Part shown: positions 42,488 through 51,693 of the stretch, piece after piece
Layout: the number at the start of each line of letters is the position of its first letter
Numbering within the stretch: position 1 is the stretch's first letter
Origin: JAQVSH01 sp964349835
GTDB taxonomy: Bacteria; Bacteroidota; Bacteroidia; Bacteroidales; UBA4181
Reading direction: 5' to 3'
Length of the DNA: 64,000 bases
Assembly: GCA_964349835.1 (NCBI GenBank)
Contig: CAYGID010000005.1
Span: forward strand, 7,001 to 71,000
Notes under the pieces: model-generated
Databases searched by the model: none
Seen by the model: the letters and a program-made list of their open reading frames with translations, nothing else
What the model was told of the DNA's origin: nothing
Made by a program: the position numbers and the translations under genes

Positions 42488-43531
42488 TTAAGCGTAGTAA
42501 CGGCCGAACCACTTCACAAACCGTGCCACACCTTCGTTTACAGAGATTGCAGGCCGATAACCCAGCTGTGCCGTGGTTTCCGAAATGTCGGAACAGGTTC
42601 GGAGTACATCGCCCGGCTGAAGGGGCAGAAACTGGCAGAGAGCCTTGGCTCCCAGCTCTTTTTCGAGCGCATGGATAAAATCCATCAGCTGCACCGGATG
42701 GGCATTCCCCAGATTGTAAATGCGGTAGGGCGCGCTCGAACTGGCCGGATCGGGATCCTCGCTGTTCCACATGGGGTTTGGGGTGGCCGGATGGTCGATT
42801 GCCAGCAGAACCCCCGAAATAATGTCGTCTATATAGGTAAAGTCGCGAACCATCTCGCCGTTATTAAACACCTTAATGGGTTTTCCTTCAGAAATGGCAT
42901 GTGCAAAGAGGCTGGGTGCCATATCGGGTCGGCCCCAGGGGCCGTAAACGGTAAAAAAGCGCAGACCCGTGGTGGGGATTCCAAAGAGATGACTATAGGT
43001 GTGAGCCATCAGTTCGTTGCTTTTTTTGGTAGCCGCGTAGAGGCTGGCGGGGTGGTCGACACCTTGCGAAACCGAGAAGGAGGGTTGCCGGTGAATACCG
43101 TACACGCTGCTCGAACTGGCGTACACCAGATGGTTGGGGCGGAAGTAACGGCAGGCCTCCAAGAGGTTTCCAAAGCCCACCAGGTTGCTTTGGATGTAGG
43201 CTCCGGGATTCTCGAGCGAGTAACGTACCCCCGCCTGAGCAGCCAGGTGACATACTGCGTTGAACTGCTCCGAAGCAAAGAGTTGCATAAGCGCTTCGCT
43301 ATTTTCCAGATCGGACCAGAGAAAACGAAACCGGGCCACTCCGGTAGTCATTTGTCCCTTCGACAGGGTTTCGGCTGCGATCCCGAGCTCTTGTAATCGG
43401 CTGTATTTGAGTGAAACAGGGTAGTAATGGTTCAGGTTATCGAATCCCACCACCTCGTCGCCTCTTTGCAGAAGGGCTTTTACAAGGTGAAATCCGATGA
43501 AGCCTGCAGCACCGGTAACCAGTATCTTCAT
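42488..43531 (-). CDS. NAD-dependent epimerase, UDP-glucuronate 4-epimerase type
   Basis: A 347-residue extended SDR enzyme. Rossmann motif GAAGFIGFHL, catalytic YAATKKSNE (YxxxK), and VYGPWGRPDMAPSLFAHAI followed by GEMVRDFTYIDDI, all typical of UDP-glucuronate 4-epimerases that make UDP-galacturonate for surface polysaccharide. Substrate is inferred from these motifs. ATG 43531 was chosen since it starts the Rossmann strand (MKILVTGAAGF). First gene of a minus-strand run of five. Confidence 0.92.
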   Translation of the reverse strand: MKILVTGAAGFIGFHLVKALLQRGDEVVGFDNLNHYYPVSLKYSRLQELGIAAETLSKGQMTTGVARFRFLWSDLENSEALMQLFASEQFNAVCHLAAQAGVRYSLENPGAYIQSNLVGFGNLLEACRYFRPNHLVYASSSSVYGIHRQPSFSVSQGVDHPASLYAATKKSNELMAHTYSHLFGIPTTGLRFFTVYGPWGRPDMAPSLFAHAISEGKPIKVFNNGEMVRDFTYIDDIISGVLLAIDHPATPNPMWNSEDPDPASSSAPYRIYNLGNAHPVQLMDFIHALEKELGAKALCQFLPLQPGDVLRTCSDISETTAQLGYRPAISVNEGVARFVKWFGRYYA

Positions 43532-43576
43532 AACAAATCGAAAAGAGATTGAGGGGCGGTAATGCCCTCTGCTTCG

Positions 43577-43584
43577 CAAAGGTA
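43577..43584 (-). promoter_or_regulatory. Candidate -7 box for the epimerase gene run
   Basis: TACCTTTG on the minus strand, 46 bases upstream of the epimerase ATG. No TTG at standard spacing. Confidence 0.4.
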
Positions 43585-43629
43585 AAGAAATGGCGTGGCT
43601 AATTGCTATTAAAGCCCGACCCTTTTTAC

Positions 43630-43637
43630 TACCTTTG
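43630..43637 (+). promoter_or_regulatory. Candidate -7 box for the deacetylase-like lipoprotein gene
   Basis: TACCTTTG, 22 bases upstream of the ATG at 43659. The nearest TTG (43603-43605) is 24 nt away, slightly too far. Confidence 0.4.
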
Positions 43638-43658
43638 ACTTAATTAAAAAATGGGTTC

Positions 43659-45353
43659 ATGAAAAAGAGTTTAATCCCCTTTGGTCTGTTTTTATTGGTG
43701 CTCTGTTTTCCTTTTGCAATGGTTTCGTGCCAAACCGATAATGTTTTGCGCGAAAAGAGCGATCCGTCGCCTCGCATTGTAAACATCATCAACTTTATCA
43801 GGGAGCTTGAGCCTCGCGATGAGAGAATCACCACCGAGGTGCTCTATGAAACGGTGGTGAGTCAGATAACCCTTCTCAAGCAGCTAAGTTTGCCTGCCAC
43901 CTTTTTGCTTCAGTACGATGCGCTGATAAATCCCAAATACCAAACGTTACTCAAAGAGGAGCAGGCGTCGGGTTTTGAGATTGGCGGCTGGTGGGAGATT
44001 ACCCAGCCCCATGTGGAGGCTGCCGGCATCACCTGGCGCGGACGCTACCCCTGGGACTGGCATGCCGATGTGGGTTTTGCCACCGGGTACAATCCCCAGG
44101 AACGAGAAAAACTGGTAGATGTTTACATGGCTAAGTTCAAAGAGATTTTTGGAAAATACCCTGCTTCGGTGGGTTCCTGGTTTATAGACGCACATACGCT
44201 CCGCTATATGTACGAAAAGTATGGTCTGTTGGCCTCATGCAACTGCAAAGATCAGGTGGGAACCGACGGCTATACCCTTTGGGGTGGTTACTGGAATCAG
44301 GCCTACTATCCGAGTAAAATTAATGCCTATATGCCGGCGCAAACCGAAGAGGGACAGATTCCTGTTCCCATCTTCAGGATGTTGGGCAGCGACCCCATTT
44401 ACCAGTATGAGAACGGCCTCGGAGGTCGGGTTCAGGGAGTGGAGTCGCTCGAACCTGTCTATCCGCGTAGCGGTGGCAGCCGGGGATGGGTGAGCTGGTT
44501 TTTGAAGACCCTGGTTGAAGAGCCTGCCCTGGCTTTTGGTTATACTCAGGCCGGACAAGAAAACTCCTTTACCTGGGGTGGTATGCAGAAGGGGTTGGAG
44601 ATGCAGTTCCCCATTCTTGCCAAGTTGGCCGGGGAGGGGAAGATCAGGGTGGAGACCCTGGCAGCCAGCGCAGCCTGGTTTAAAGAAAACTATCCGGTGA
44701 CCCCTGCTACGGCCGTTTCGGCCACCACCGACCCCCGCGATGCGGGAAGGAAATCGGTATGGTATAACAGCCGTTTTTTCAGAACAAATCTCTTCTGGCA
44801 GCGCGATTCCTTAGTGTTTAGAGATATCCATATCTTCAATGAGAACTTCAAGTCGGATTATCTCGATAAGGCCGGAAGTTCTAACCAGTGTGTCTATACC
44901 ACCCTTCCCCTTGTAGACGGTTTCATGTGGAGCAGTTCGCGGCAGCGTGCAGGTCTCCGCCTGATGCAGTTTAATGCCGATGGCACAACCACCGAACTCA
45001 CCGGCGAAGACCCCGTTGTAACAGAGTTGCTTGATTCAAAGTTGATGGTTGAATGGCCTCTGAAACAGGATTTTGGAACCCTTCGTATACTTTTTTCCGA
45101 AAAGGCTATCGAGGTTTCGCGTCGCGGAGGCAAACGGTCGCAAAAATGGGTTTTGGAGCTGCGTACCTCTTCGCGGGCGTCGTTGCCTTTTGCTGAGATT
45201 ACCGATCATCTCATTAAAGCCGTTCACAGCCAATTCCCCTTCGAGGTGACTGTAACTCCCGGATTGGTTTCGGCCGCCCCGGCGGGTAGCTCCGACTATG
45301 TGTTTAGGATTGCGCCCGAAAAGGAGCGAATCCTGATTCAGACACACCCCTAA
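43659..45353 (+). CDS. Lipoprotein with polysaccharide-deacetylase-like barrel
   Basis: A 564-residue lipoprotein (signal ends FAMVSC, lipid on Cys24). Residues about 40-350 look like the beta/alpha-barrel of polysaccharide deacetylases and related glycoside hydrolases: PATFLLQYDAL, then GFEIGGWWEITQPHVE, then SWFIDAHTLRYMYEKYGLLA. The deacetylase HxxxH metal motif is not seen (GWWEITQPH instead), so catalysis is doubtful or of another type. The C-terminal 200 residues are beta-rich and unrecognised. Stands alone between the epimerase run and the exporter operon. Confidence 0.6.
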   Translation: MKKSLIPFGLFLLVLCFPFAMVSCQTDNVLREKSDPSPRIVNIINFIRELEPRDERITTEVLYETVVSQITLLKQLSLPATFLLQYDALINPKYQTLLKEEQASGFEIGGWWEITQPHVEAAGITWRGRYPWDWHADVGFATGYNPQEREKLVDVYMAKFKEIFGKYPASVGSWFIDAHTLRYMYEKYGLLASCNCKDQVGTDGYTLWGGYWNQAYYPSKINAYMPAQTEEGQIPVPIFRMLGSDPIYQYENGLGGRVQGVESLEPVYPRSGGSRGWVSWFLKTLVEEPALAFGYTQAGQENSFTWGGMQKGLEMQFPILAKLAGEGKIRVETLAASAAWFKENYPVTPATAVSATTDPRDAGRKSVWYNSRFFRTNLFWQRDSLVFRDIHIFNENFKSDYLDKAGSSNQCVYTTLPLVDGFMWSSSRQRAGLRLMQFNADGTTTELTGEDPVVTELLDSKLMVEWPLKQDFGTLRILFSEKAIEVSRRGGKRSQKWVLELRTSSRASLPFAEITDHLIKAVHSQFPFEVTVTPGLVSAAPAGSSDYVFRIAPEKERILIQTHP

Positions 45354-45449
45354 ACATTCGGTCATCTATCTGAAATTGTTGGTTAGCTGACTCCCTTCGG
45401 CGATAGTTCCGTGGGTTCGTTATTGTATATTGATATATCTAAGTTGGAA

Positions 45450-46901
45450 ATGAGAGTATCCTCTTTGTTTTCGGGTTTGTTGCTACTTCTGCCTGCTCTG
45501 GTTCTGGCCCAACCGGGCGGAGCAACCCCGCTCACCCTTGAACAGGCGGCCGGTTTGATGCTACAGAATCATCCCGAACTCCGGGCACTCCGGATGGAGG
45601 AGGAGGCTGCCGATTATGCATTTCGAGCCACGGCCGGCCTGCGTCTGCCCTCCCTGTCGGTTACGGCACTCTACGCCTATCTGCCCAACGATCTTGCGGC
45701 CGATTTAAACCCCCTTAAACCACAGGTTTCAGGAGCCATCGGGTCGTTTCTGCCTTCGCTTCCCCCTTCATTGGCTGAATCGTTACTGCCTGCAGTTTCG
45801 CCCAAAATTGCCGAAATGATGGCAAAAGATTGGAAGATAACCCTGCAGGAGAACCAGATGGGAATTGTGGGTTCGGTGTTAACGTTTCCTATCTATACAG
45901 GAGGAAAAATCGGCGTAGCACGGAGGGCGGCCCGACTTAAGCTCGATGCGGCCGGCCTGAAGGGAACGCAACAGCTAAACAGTCTCTATTCGCAGCTGAT
46001 TGAGCGGTATTACGGGCTGCTACTGGCCAGTGAGGTGCTGGAGGTGCGAAAGGAGGTTCTTAAAGCGATGAGGCAACATCTGCACGATGCTGCGCTGCTC
46101 GAGGCCAACGGGGCAATTGCCCGGGGCGAAAAACTCTATGCCGAATCGGTAGTGGCCGAGGCCGAAAAAGAGGTCACCAAAGCCGAACTTACCCTGCGGT
46201 CGATCCAAAGGGTCATGCAGAATATTCTTTACACCTCCGGAAACTGGACGCCGGTGTCGCCCCTTTTTGTTCTGGATGCCTCGGATAGCTTGCCCCGTTT
46301 TTTGGCCGATGCTATGGCGCATAATCCCTTGCTGAAACAGGTGGAGTTGCAGGCACAGCTGGCCGGCGAGGGGGTAAAACTTCATAGGGCCGATTATCTG
46401 CCGCAGGTAGCCGTTACCGGCATGGCCCGACTGGCCGATTACCAACTGATGAACGGCATGCCTCGTTGGGTAGCCGGTGCCGGACTAAAAATGAATCTGT
46501 TCGACGGTTTCCAACGCGAAAACCGATACAAGGAGGCCAAAGCAAAGGTTCGGCAGGTAGAGGCGGTTTTGGAGCAGGCTGCCGACAATGTTGAAACGCT
46601 GGTCGAAAAGCTCTATCTCGACATGCATTCGGAGGCTCTGCAACTCCCTGCGCTGGAGTCGGCGCTCGCCTTTGCACGGGAGTACCTGCGCATGAAGGAG
46701 ATGTTGTTTGCAGAGGGAGCCGCTACCTCGATCGATGTGGTAGATGCGCGCCTGAATGTGGCCCGGTTGCAAATAGAGAGGCTTCAGGCCGCCTACCGTT
46801 TTGATCTGTTGCTGGCTAAGCTGCTTGAGGCATGCGGCCAAAGTACCGAATTCGTTTCTTATAGCCGTCAGCCCGGTGTAACGGCTGTAATGATTGATTA
46901 A
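45450..46901 (+). CDS. TolC family outer membrane efflux protein
   Basis: A 483-residue TolC-like protein with a Sec signal (MRVSSLFSGLLLLLPALVLA). Two repeated helical-barrel halves are visible: LTLEQAAGLMLQNHPELRAL in the first and FLADAMAHNPLLKQVELQAQ in the second, with long coiled helices rich in Ala/Glu. It would form the outer-membrane duct of the exporter encoded by the next three genes. ATG 45450 was chosen as the start of the signal peptide; an upstream GTG extension is not supported. Confidence 0.92.
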   Translation: MRVSSLFSGLLLLLPALVLAQPGGATPLTLEQAAGLMLQNHPELRALRMEEEAADYAFRATAGLRLPSLSVTALYAYLPNDLAADLNPLKPQVSGAIGSFLPSLPPSLAESLLPAVSPKIAEMMAKDWKITLQENQMGIVGSVLTFPIYTGGKIGVARRAARLKLDAAGLKGTQQLNSLYSQLIERYYGLLLASEVLEVRKEVLKAMRQHLHDAALLEANGAIARGEKLYAESVVAEAEKEVTKAELTLRSIQRVMQNILYTSGNWTPVSPLFVLDASDSLPRFLADAMAHNPLLKQVELQAQLAGEGVKLHRADYLPQVAVTGMARLADYQLMNGMPRWVAGAGLKMNLFDGFQRENRYKEAKAKVRQVEAVLEQAADNVETLVEKLYLDMHSEALQLPALESALAFAREYLRMKEMLFAEGAATSIDVVDARLNVARLQIERLQAAYRFDLLLAKLLEACGQSTEFVSYSRQPGVTAVMID

Positions 46902-46926
46902 CTATTCTTGTTTTCAGGTTTGAATC

Positions 46927-47907
46927 ATGAAAAAGAAGTTTGTTATTGGAAGTACGATCACCTTTCTGGTGCTCATTTTGTTTGGCAGCCTGGTATTCTG
47001 GAGTACCCGAAAGGAGGAGTTGCCTCTTTTACAGGGGCAGGTGGAGGTGCGCAGTATAAAAATCTCTTCGAAATTGGCCGGGCGGCTCGACACGCTGCTG
47101 GTGCGCAGAGGAGAGAAGGTAACTGCAGGCCAGCTGCTGTTTGTGCTGGCCACTCCCGAGGTGGAGGCAAAGTTGCATCAGGCCCAAGCGGCCAGGAGAG
47201 CAGCCTCCGCCCAACAGAGCAAAGCGGTTAGCGGAGCCAGGGCACAGGAGGTGGAGGCAGCCCGTAGTCTGTGGCTGAAGGCACAGGCCGGATACGAACT
47301 GGCCGAAAAAAGTTTTGTAAGGGTTAAAAATCTTTATGAAGCGGGGGTGGTTTCGGCACAAAAATTCGATGAAGCACAGGCCAATCTGAAGTCGATGGAG
47401 AGCTCCGTTCAGGCGGCAAATGCGCAATACGCAATGGCCTTGGAGGGCGCGCGGCATGAGGACAAATCGGCTGCCGCCGCATTGGTAGAGCAGGCTTCGG
47501 GTGTGGTTTCGGAGGTGACCTCCTTTTTGGCCGATGCCCGTCAGGTTTCGCCCATCAACGGCGAAGTCTCCTCTCTGATTGCAGAGGAGGGAGAGTTGGT
47601 GGGGTCGGGTTATCCTGTGCTCACCCTTCTTGACATGACCGATATGTGGGTCACCTTCCATATCCGCGAAGATCTGCTGCCCGGCATCGAGCCAGGCACG
47701 CTCCTGTCGGGATATGTTCCGGCCCTCGACACGACGCTAAAATTTAAGGTCGATTTTATGGCCGTTGAGGCCGATTTTGCCACATGGACCTCCACAGGCA
47801 ACCGGGGTGGTTTCGATGTGAGATCGTTCGAGGTGCAGGCTCGTCCCGAGAATCCTGTAACGGGCCTTCGCCCCGGTATGTCGGTGGTGGTAAGCCGACC
47901 ACAATAG
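46927..47907 (+). CDS. HlyD/AcrA-type periplasmic adaptor
   Basis: A 326-residue membrane-fusion protein: one N-terminal membrane anchor (FVIGSTITFLVLILFGSLVFW), a lipoyl-like barrel (EVRSIKISSKLAGRLDTLLV), a coiled-coil hairpin of about 110 residues (VEAKLHQAQAARRAA ... LVEQASG), and closing strands (VSPINGEVSSLIAEEGELV). Links the inner-membrane permeases to the TolC-like duct. 25 bases after the TolC gene and 10 before the first permease. Confidence 0.93.
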   Translation: MKKKFVIGSTITFLVLILFGSLVFWSTRKEELPLLQGQVEVRSIKISSKLAGRLDTLLVRRGEKVTAGQLLFVLATPEVEAKLHQAQAARRAASAQQSKAVSGARAQEVEAARSLWLKAQAGYELAEKSFVRVKNLYEAGVVSAQKFDEAQANLKSMESSVQAANAQYAMALEGARHEDKSAAAALVEQASGVVSEVTSFLADARQVSPINGEVSSLIAEEGELVGSGYPVLTLLDMTDMWVTFHIREDLLPGIEPGTLLSGYVPALDTTLKFKVDFMAVEADFATWTSTGNRGGFDVRSFEVQARPENPVTGLRPGMSVVVSRPQ

Positions 47908-47917
47908 AGGATTTGGA

Positions 47918-49096
47918 ATGAGCAGCCGGATTGATGCTTTTCTGTTTTCGCTGAAGCGGGAGATTGCCCTCTTTGCCCGTTCCAGGATCTTTCTCCTGCT
48001 CTCCCTGCTATTGCCGATTTTCTCCTTTTTCCTCTTTTTTGCACTCTTTGGCAACGGGGTAGCGCGCGAACTACCCGTAGCCCTATACGATGCCGATCGT
48101 ACCCCCCTCTCACGCAAATTGGCGGGCATGATAGATGCAACCCCCACGGTTGCCATTGCCATGCACTGTTCGAGCCTGGCAGAGGCGAGGGTGTTGCTCG
48201 AAAAGGGGCGGGTAGAGGCTGTGGTTGAGATTCCGCCTTATCTCGAAAAGTCGGTTCTACGGGGCGATCCGATTGATGTTTCACTTCAGGTAAGTGGCCT
48301 GAGCATCATTAAAGGGAGCCTGATTACCCGCGATATCCGTACGGCAGTGGCCACCTTTTCTTCGGGCATTCAGATTCAGAGCCTTGTAAAGAGAGGTATG
48401 TCGCCCGAGGTGGCCTACACCCGCATGATGCCTGTTACCTTCGACAAACACATCCTCTTTAATCCCTGGCTCAGCTACACTTTTTACCTGTTACCCGCCT
48501 TTTTGTCGCTGATGCTCCTCATGTTTGTAACCCTTGTCACCATCTTTACCGTTGGGGTCGAACTCAAAAATGGCACAGCCGGCGCGTGGCTCGCGGGGGC
48601 CGGCTATCATGTTTCGGCGGCACTCTTCGGGAAACTTTTTCCCTACACCGTGATTTTTAGTATACTGTCGGTGGGTATGCATACACTGACCACCTTTTGG
48701 GCAGGAGTGCCCCTGCAGGGAAGTGCCCCTATGCTCTTTGTTTCTACCTTCCTTCTCATTACCGCCTATCAGAGTGTGGGATGTGTAATTGTGGCGCTCT
48801 CGGCCAACATGCGGCTGGCTCTTTCGCTGGGTGGCGGATATTCGGTGCTGGCCTTCTCCTTCTCGGGGCTTACCTTTCCGGCCATGGCCATGGATCTGCC
48901 CGCCCGGATAGCCGGAAATCTCTTTCCCTTTACCCATTACTTGCAAATCTGGATGGATCAGGCGTTACGAGGAGCCGCCCCTCACCATTCGGTGGGTTCG
49001 CTCTTGGTACTCGTTGTCTTCTCTTTGCTTTTTGTGCTTTGCCTTGGTCGGCTTAAAACCGTTTTGACAGATGAAAAATATTGGGGTGCTTCATAG
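47918..49096 (+). CDS. ABC-2 type transporter permease (first)
   Basis: A 392-residue ABC-2 permease of the YhhJ/YbhS type: one N-terminal membrane helix (RIFLLLSLLLPIFSFFLFFALF), a periplasmic domain of about 150 residues (LPVALYDADRTPLSRKLAGM), then five C-terminal helices. It works with the permease encoded next, whose start lies 26 bases inside this gene. No nucleotide-binding subunit is encoded nearby. Confidence 0.9.
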   Translation: MSSRIDAFLFSLKREIALFARSRIFLLLSLLLPIFSFFLFFALFGNGVARELPVALYDADRTPLSRKLAGMIDATPTVAIAMHCSSLAEARVLLEKGRVEAVVEIPPYLEKSVLRGDPIDVSLQVSGLSIIKGSLITRDIRTAVATFSSGIQIQSLVKRGMSPEVAYTRMMPVTFDKHILFNPWLSYTFYLLPAFLSLMLLMFVTLVTIFTVGVELKNGTAGAWLAGAGYHVSAALFGKLFPYTVIFSILSVGMHTLTTFWAGVPLQGSAPMLFVSTFLLITAYQSVGCVIVALSANMRLALSLGGGYSVLAFSFSGLTFPAMAMDLPARIAGNLFPFTHYLQIWMDQALRGAAPHHSVGSLLVLVVFSLLFVLCLGRLKTVLTDEKYWGAS

Positions 49097-50273
49097 GTCG
49101 GCGAGGGAGGTGATTGCCTACGAAACCCGCTTCATTCTGCGCGATCCGGGGGTGATTCTGATCCTCTTTGGAGCCGTATTTCTCTATGCCACACTCTATT
49201 CGTATGTCTACAAAAACGAAGTGGTGCGCAATCTGCCCGTGGCAGTGATCGACCGCGACGGCACCCCCTCGAGCCGTGCTATGCTCCGCATGCTCGATGC
49301 TACCCAGAATCTGCAGGTTACTGCCTCGCCCTCCTCGATGCAGGAGGCCGAAGCGTTGTTGATGAGCCGCCATATTTACGGCATCTTTTTTCTACCTCCC
49401 AACTACGAAAAGAGTCTTCTGCGCGGCGAAAAGGTGGTGATTCCTTTTTACGTGGATGCCGGATATTTTCTTATGTACCGACAGATCTTTTCGGATGCGG
49501 TGGGGGCCATCGGTACCATGGGGGCAAAGGTAGAATTGCAGCAACTGCTGGCCGGTGGAGCCTCTCTTCCGGTGGCAGAGACCCTTCGTGAACCGGTTAC
49601 CCTTTCGGTTTCGACCCTCTACAATCGTAGCCTGGGGTATGGCACCTTTCTAATACCGATTGTGCTGATAGTGATTCTTCAACAGACTTTGCTCATGAGC
49701 CTGGGGTTGATTGGCGGCACCTGGCGTGAACGCGATCTCTATAGGCAGATCAGAAGGGGCGGTGCCGATGCAGCCCCTCTGGGGCTTGTTGTGCTGGCAA
49801 GAGCGCTACCCTATCTCTTGGCGCACACCGTGTCGATTGCTTATCTGCTGTTTGTGCACTATCCTCTCTTTGACCTGCCTGCTTACGGTAACCCCTTCGA
49901 CCTGATGCTACTCTTTCTCCCTTTTCTTTTGGGATCCATATTTTTGGGCATCACCCTCTCTACCTTTTTCCGTTTCAGAGAGAACGCCCTGCTCTTTCTC
50001 TTTTTTCTCTCCATTCCCATTTTGATGATGAGCGGTTGGTCGGTTCCCGATGCATGTTTCCCTCAATGGCTGGTTTCGCTCTCAAAGATTTTTCCCAGCA
50101 CTCCGGGTATACACGCTTTTCTTCGGTTACAGACGGCAGGTGTCGATTTGAGTATGGTTCGCGAGGCCTACCTTCATTTGTGGCTACTGGCAGGTATATA
50201 CTATCTTACCGCTTGCGCCGGCATGTATAGGCTCATCAGGAGCCAAAAGATTACAGCCCTCCCAAACGGTTAA
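49071..50273 (+). CDS. ABC-2 type transporter permease (second)
   Basis: A 400-residue paralogue of the preceding permease with the same layout: N-terminal helix (VILILFGAVFLYATLYSYVY), periplasmic segment (LPVAVIDRDGTPSSRAMLRM), five C-terminal helices. The two likely form a heterodimer. The 26-base overlap shows translational coupling. The gene's end overlaps the convergent nuoN by 23 bases, and no terminator is visible between the two units. Confidence 0.9.
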   Translation: MKNIGVLHRSAREVIAYETRFILRDPGVILILFGAVFLYATLYSYVYKNEVVRNLPVAVIDRDGTPSSRAMLRMLDATQNLQVTASPSSMQEAEALLMSRHIYGIFFLPPNYEKSLLRGEKVVIPFYVDAGYFLMYRQIFSDAVGAIGTMGAKVELQQLLAGGASLPVAETLREPVTLSVSTLYNRSLGYGTFLIPIVLIVILQQTLLMSLGLIGGTWRERDLYRQIRRGGADAAPLGLVVLARALPYLLAHTVSIAYLLFVHYPLFDLPAYGNPFDLMLLFLPFLLGSIFLGITLSTFFRFRENALLFLFFLSIPILMMSGWSVPDACFPQWLVSLSKIFPSTPGIHAFLRLQTAGVDLSMVREAYLHLWLLAGIYYLTACAGMYRLIRSQKITALPNG

Positions 50274-51675
50274 TTAACGCGAATACCTGCGGGAAAAAAC
50301 CCAGCAGAAGAATGGCTGCGGTGGCGGCCAGCAGCGAAGCGCGGTTCCAGTTGTCGGTACGAATTGCGGGAATTTGTGCCTCACCGGCATGCAGGAACAT
50401 GGCCTTTACGATAAGCAGGTAGTAATAGAGCGAGATGATGGTATTTAGCAGGGCAAAAAAGACAAGCAGAAACTGACCTTCTCGGGCTACAGCGATAAAG
50501 CTGAAGATCTTGCTGAAAAAACCTGCGGTGGGCGGAATTCCGGCCAGCGAAAAGAGGGCAATCATCATCACCAGACTCAGGCGGGGGTTGGTTCGGTAGA
50601 GTCCTTTGTATTGGTTTAGCTCTATCATTCCGGTTTGGCTCTCAATGGCAGTTAAGACCCCGAACGCGGCAAAATTGGAGAAGAGATAGGCCAGCAGATA
50701 GTAAACGGTAGAGACCATACCTTCGGGGGTGCCGGCCAGCACACCTAAGAGCAGATAGCCCGCCTGTGATATTGAGGAGAAGGCAAAGAAGCGTTTGAGG
50801 TTCTGCTGGCGCAAAGCAAACAGATTGCCCAGCGTAATGGTTAGCAGGATGAGCCACCAGAGCAGCTGCTGCCATATGGCGGCAAGCGGTTGGAACACCT
50901 CGCACAGTACAATCATCAGCACAAAAGCGGCCGCACCTTTCGACACCACAGAGAGGTAGCTCATCACTGCAATCGGAGCACCCTGATATACATCGGCAGT
51001 CCAGAGATGAAAGGGGGCAATGGAGATCTTGAAAAAGAGGCCTGCCATAAAAAAGGCCATTCCCAGCAGCACAGGTGCCTGGCGAGTGACCGCTCCTGCC
51101 ATATCGGCATAGTAGAGCGAGCCCGAGGCACCGTAGAGGTAGGAGAGTCCAAACAGCAGGATGGCAGAGGCAAATACCGACGAGAGAATATACTTGGCCG
51201 AAGCCTCGACAGCCTCATTACGGGTTTTTTCAATGGCAATCAACGTGGCCAGGGGAACCGATGCCAACTCGATTCCGATGTAAAACACCATAAAGTGTTG
51301 TGCCGAGATCATCAAATACATGCCCAGCAGCGTAAATAGCGTGATCAGATAAAACTCTCCTCTTCGGATGGCCGTTTCGGGCGTCTTTAGCCAGGTGGCT
51401 GCCTGCATAAACATAAAAAGCACCCCCACATTGAGCAGATTCTTTACAAAAAGCCTCATTCCGCTTGAAACATACATCCCTCCGAATGCGGAACCTTCGG
51501 GTGTGATAAAAAATGTGGAGAGCGTAAAGAGAGCCCAAAGGGAGCATACCAGCGTATGGTAGTGTGTCTGCTGCCTCTCCGATGCAAAGAGGTCGAACAG
51601 AAACAGCAATACAATAATCACGGCCAGCGAAAGCTCGTGACCCATCAGTAAAAGATTATCGAGGTAGGAGGTCAT
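50251..51675 (-). CDS. nuoN: Complex I subunit N
   Basis: A 474-residue antiporter-like membrane subunit with about 14 helices. Characteristic segments: FMVFYIGIELASVPLATLIA with a membrane Glu, ISIAPFHLWTADVYQGAP, and SLAGIPPTAGFFSKIFSF. It carries one of the proton channels. Last gene of the nuo operon. Its 3' end overlaps the convergent permease gene by 23 bases. Confidence 0.96.
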   Translation of the reverse strand: MTSYLDNLLLMGHELSLAVIIVLLFLFDLFASERQQTHYHTLVCSLWALFTLSTFFITPEGSAFGGMYVSSGMRLFVKNLLNVGVLFMFMQAATWLKTPETAIRRGEFYLITLFTLLGMYLMISAQHFMVFYIGIELASVPLATLIAIEKTRNEAVEASAKYILSSVFASAILLFGLSYLYGASGSLYYADMAGAVTRQAPVLLGMAFFMAGLFFKISIAPFHLWTADVYQGAPIAVMSYLSVVSKGAAAFVLMIVLCEVFQPLAAIWQQLLWWLILLTITLGNLFALRQQNLKRFFAFSSISQAGYLLLGVLAGTPEGMVSTVYYLLAYLFSNFAAFGVLTAIESQTGMIELNQYKGLYRTNPRLSLVMMIALFSLAGIPPTAGFFSKIFSFIAVAREGQFLLVFFALLNTIISLYYYLLIVKAMFLHAGEAQIPAIRTDNWNRASLLAATAAILLLGFFPQVFALINRLGGL

Positions 51676-51693
51676 GATTGGCAGGAACTGGGG

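Noticed and set aside
42377..43396. 339-codon open frame on the plus strand opposite the epimerase gene
   Set aside because: It is antisense to a clearly conserved SDR enzyme and its product looks like no known family; Bacteroidota codon use often leaves long antisense frames.
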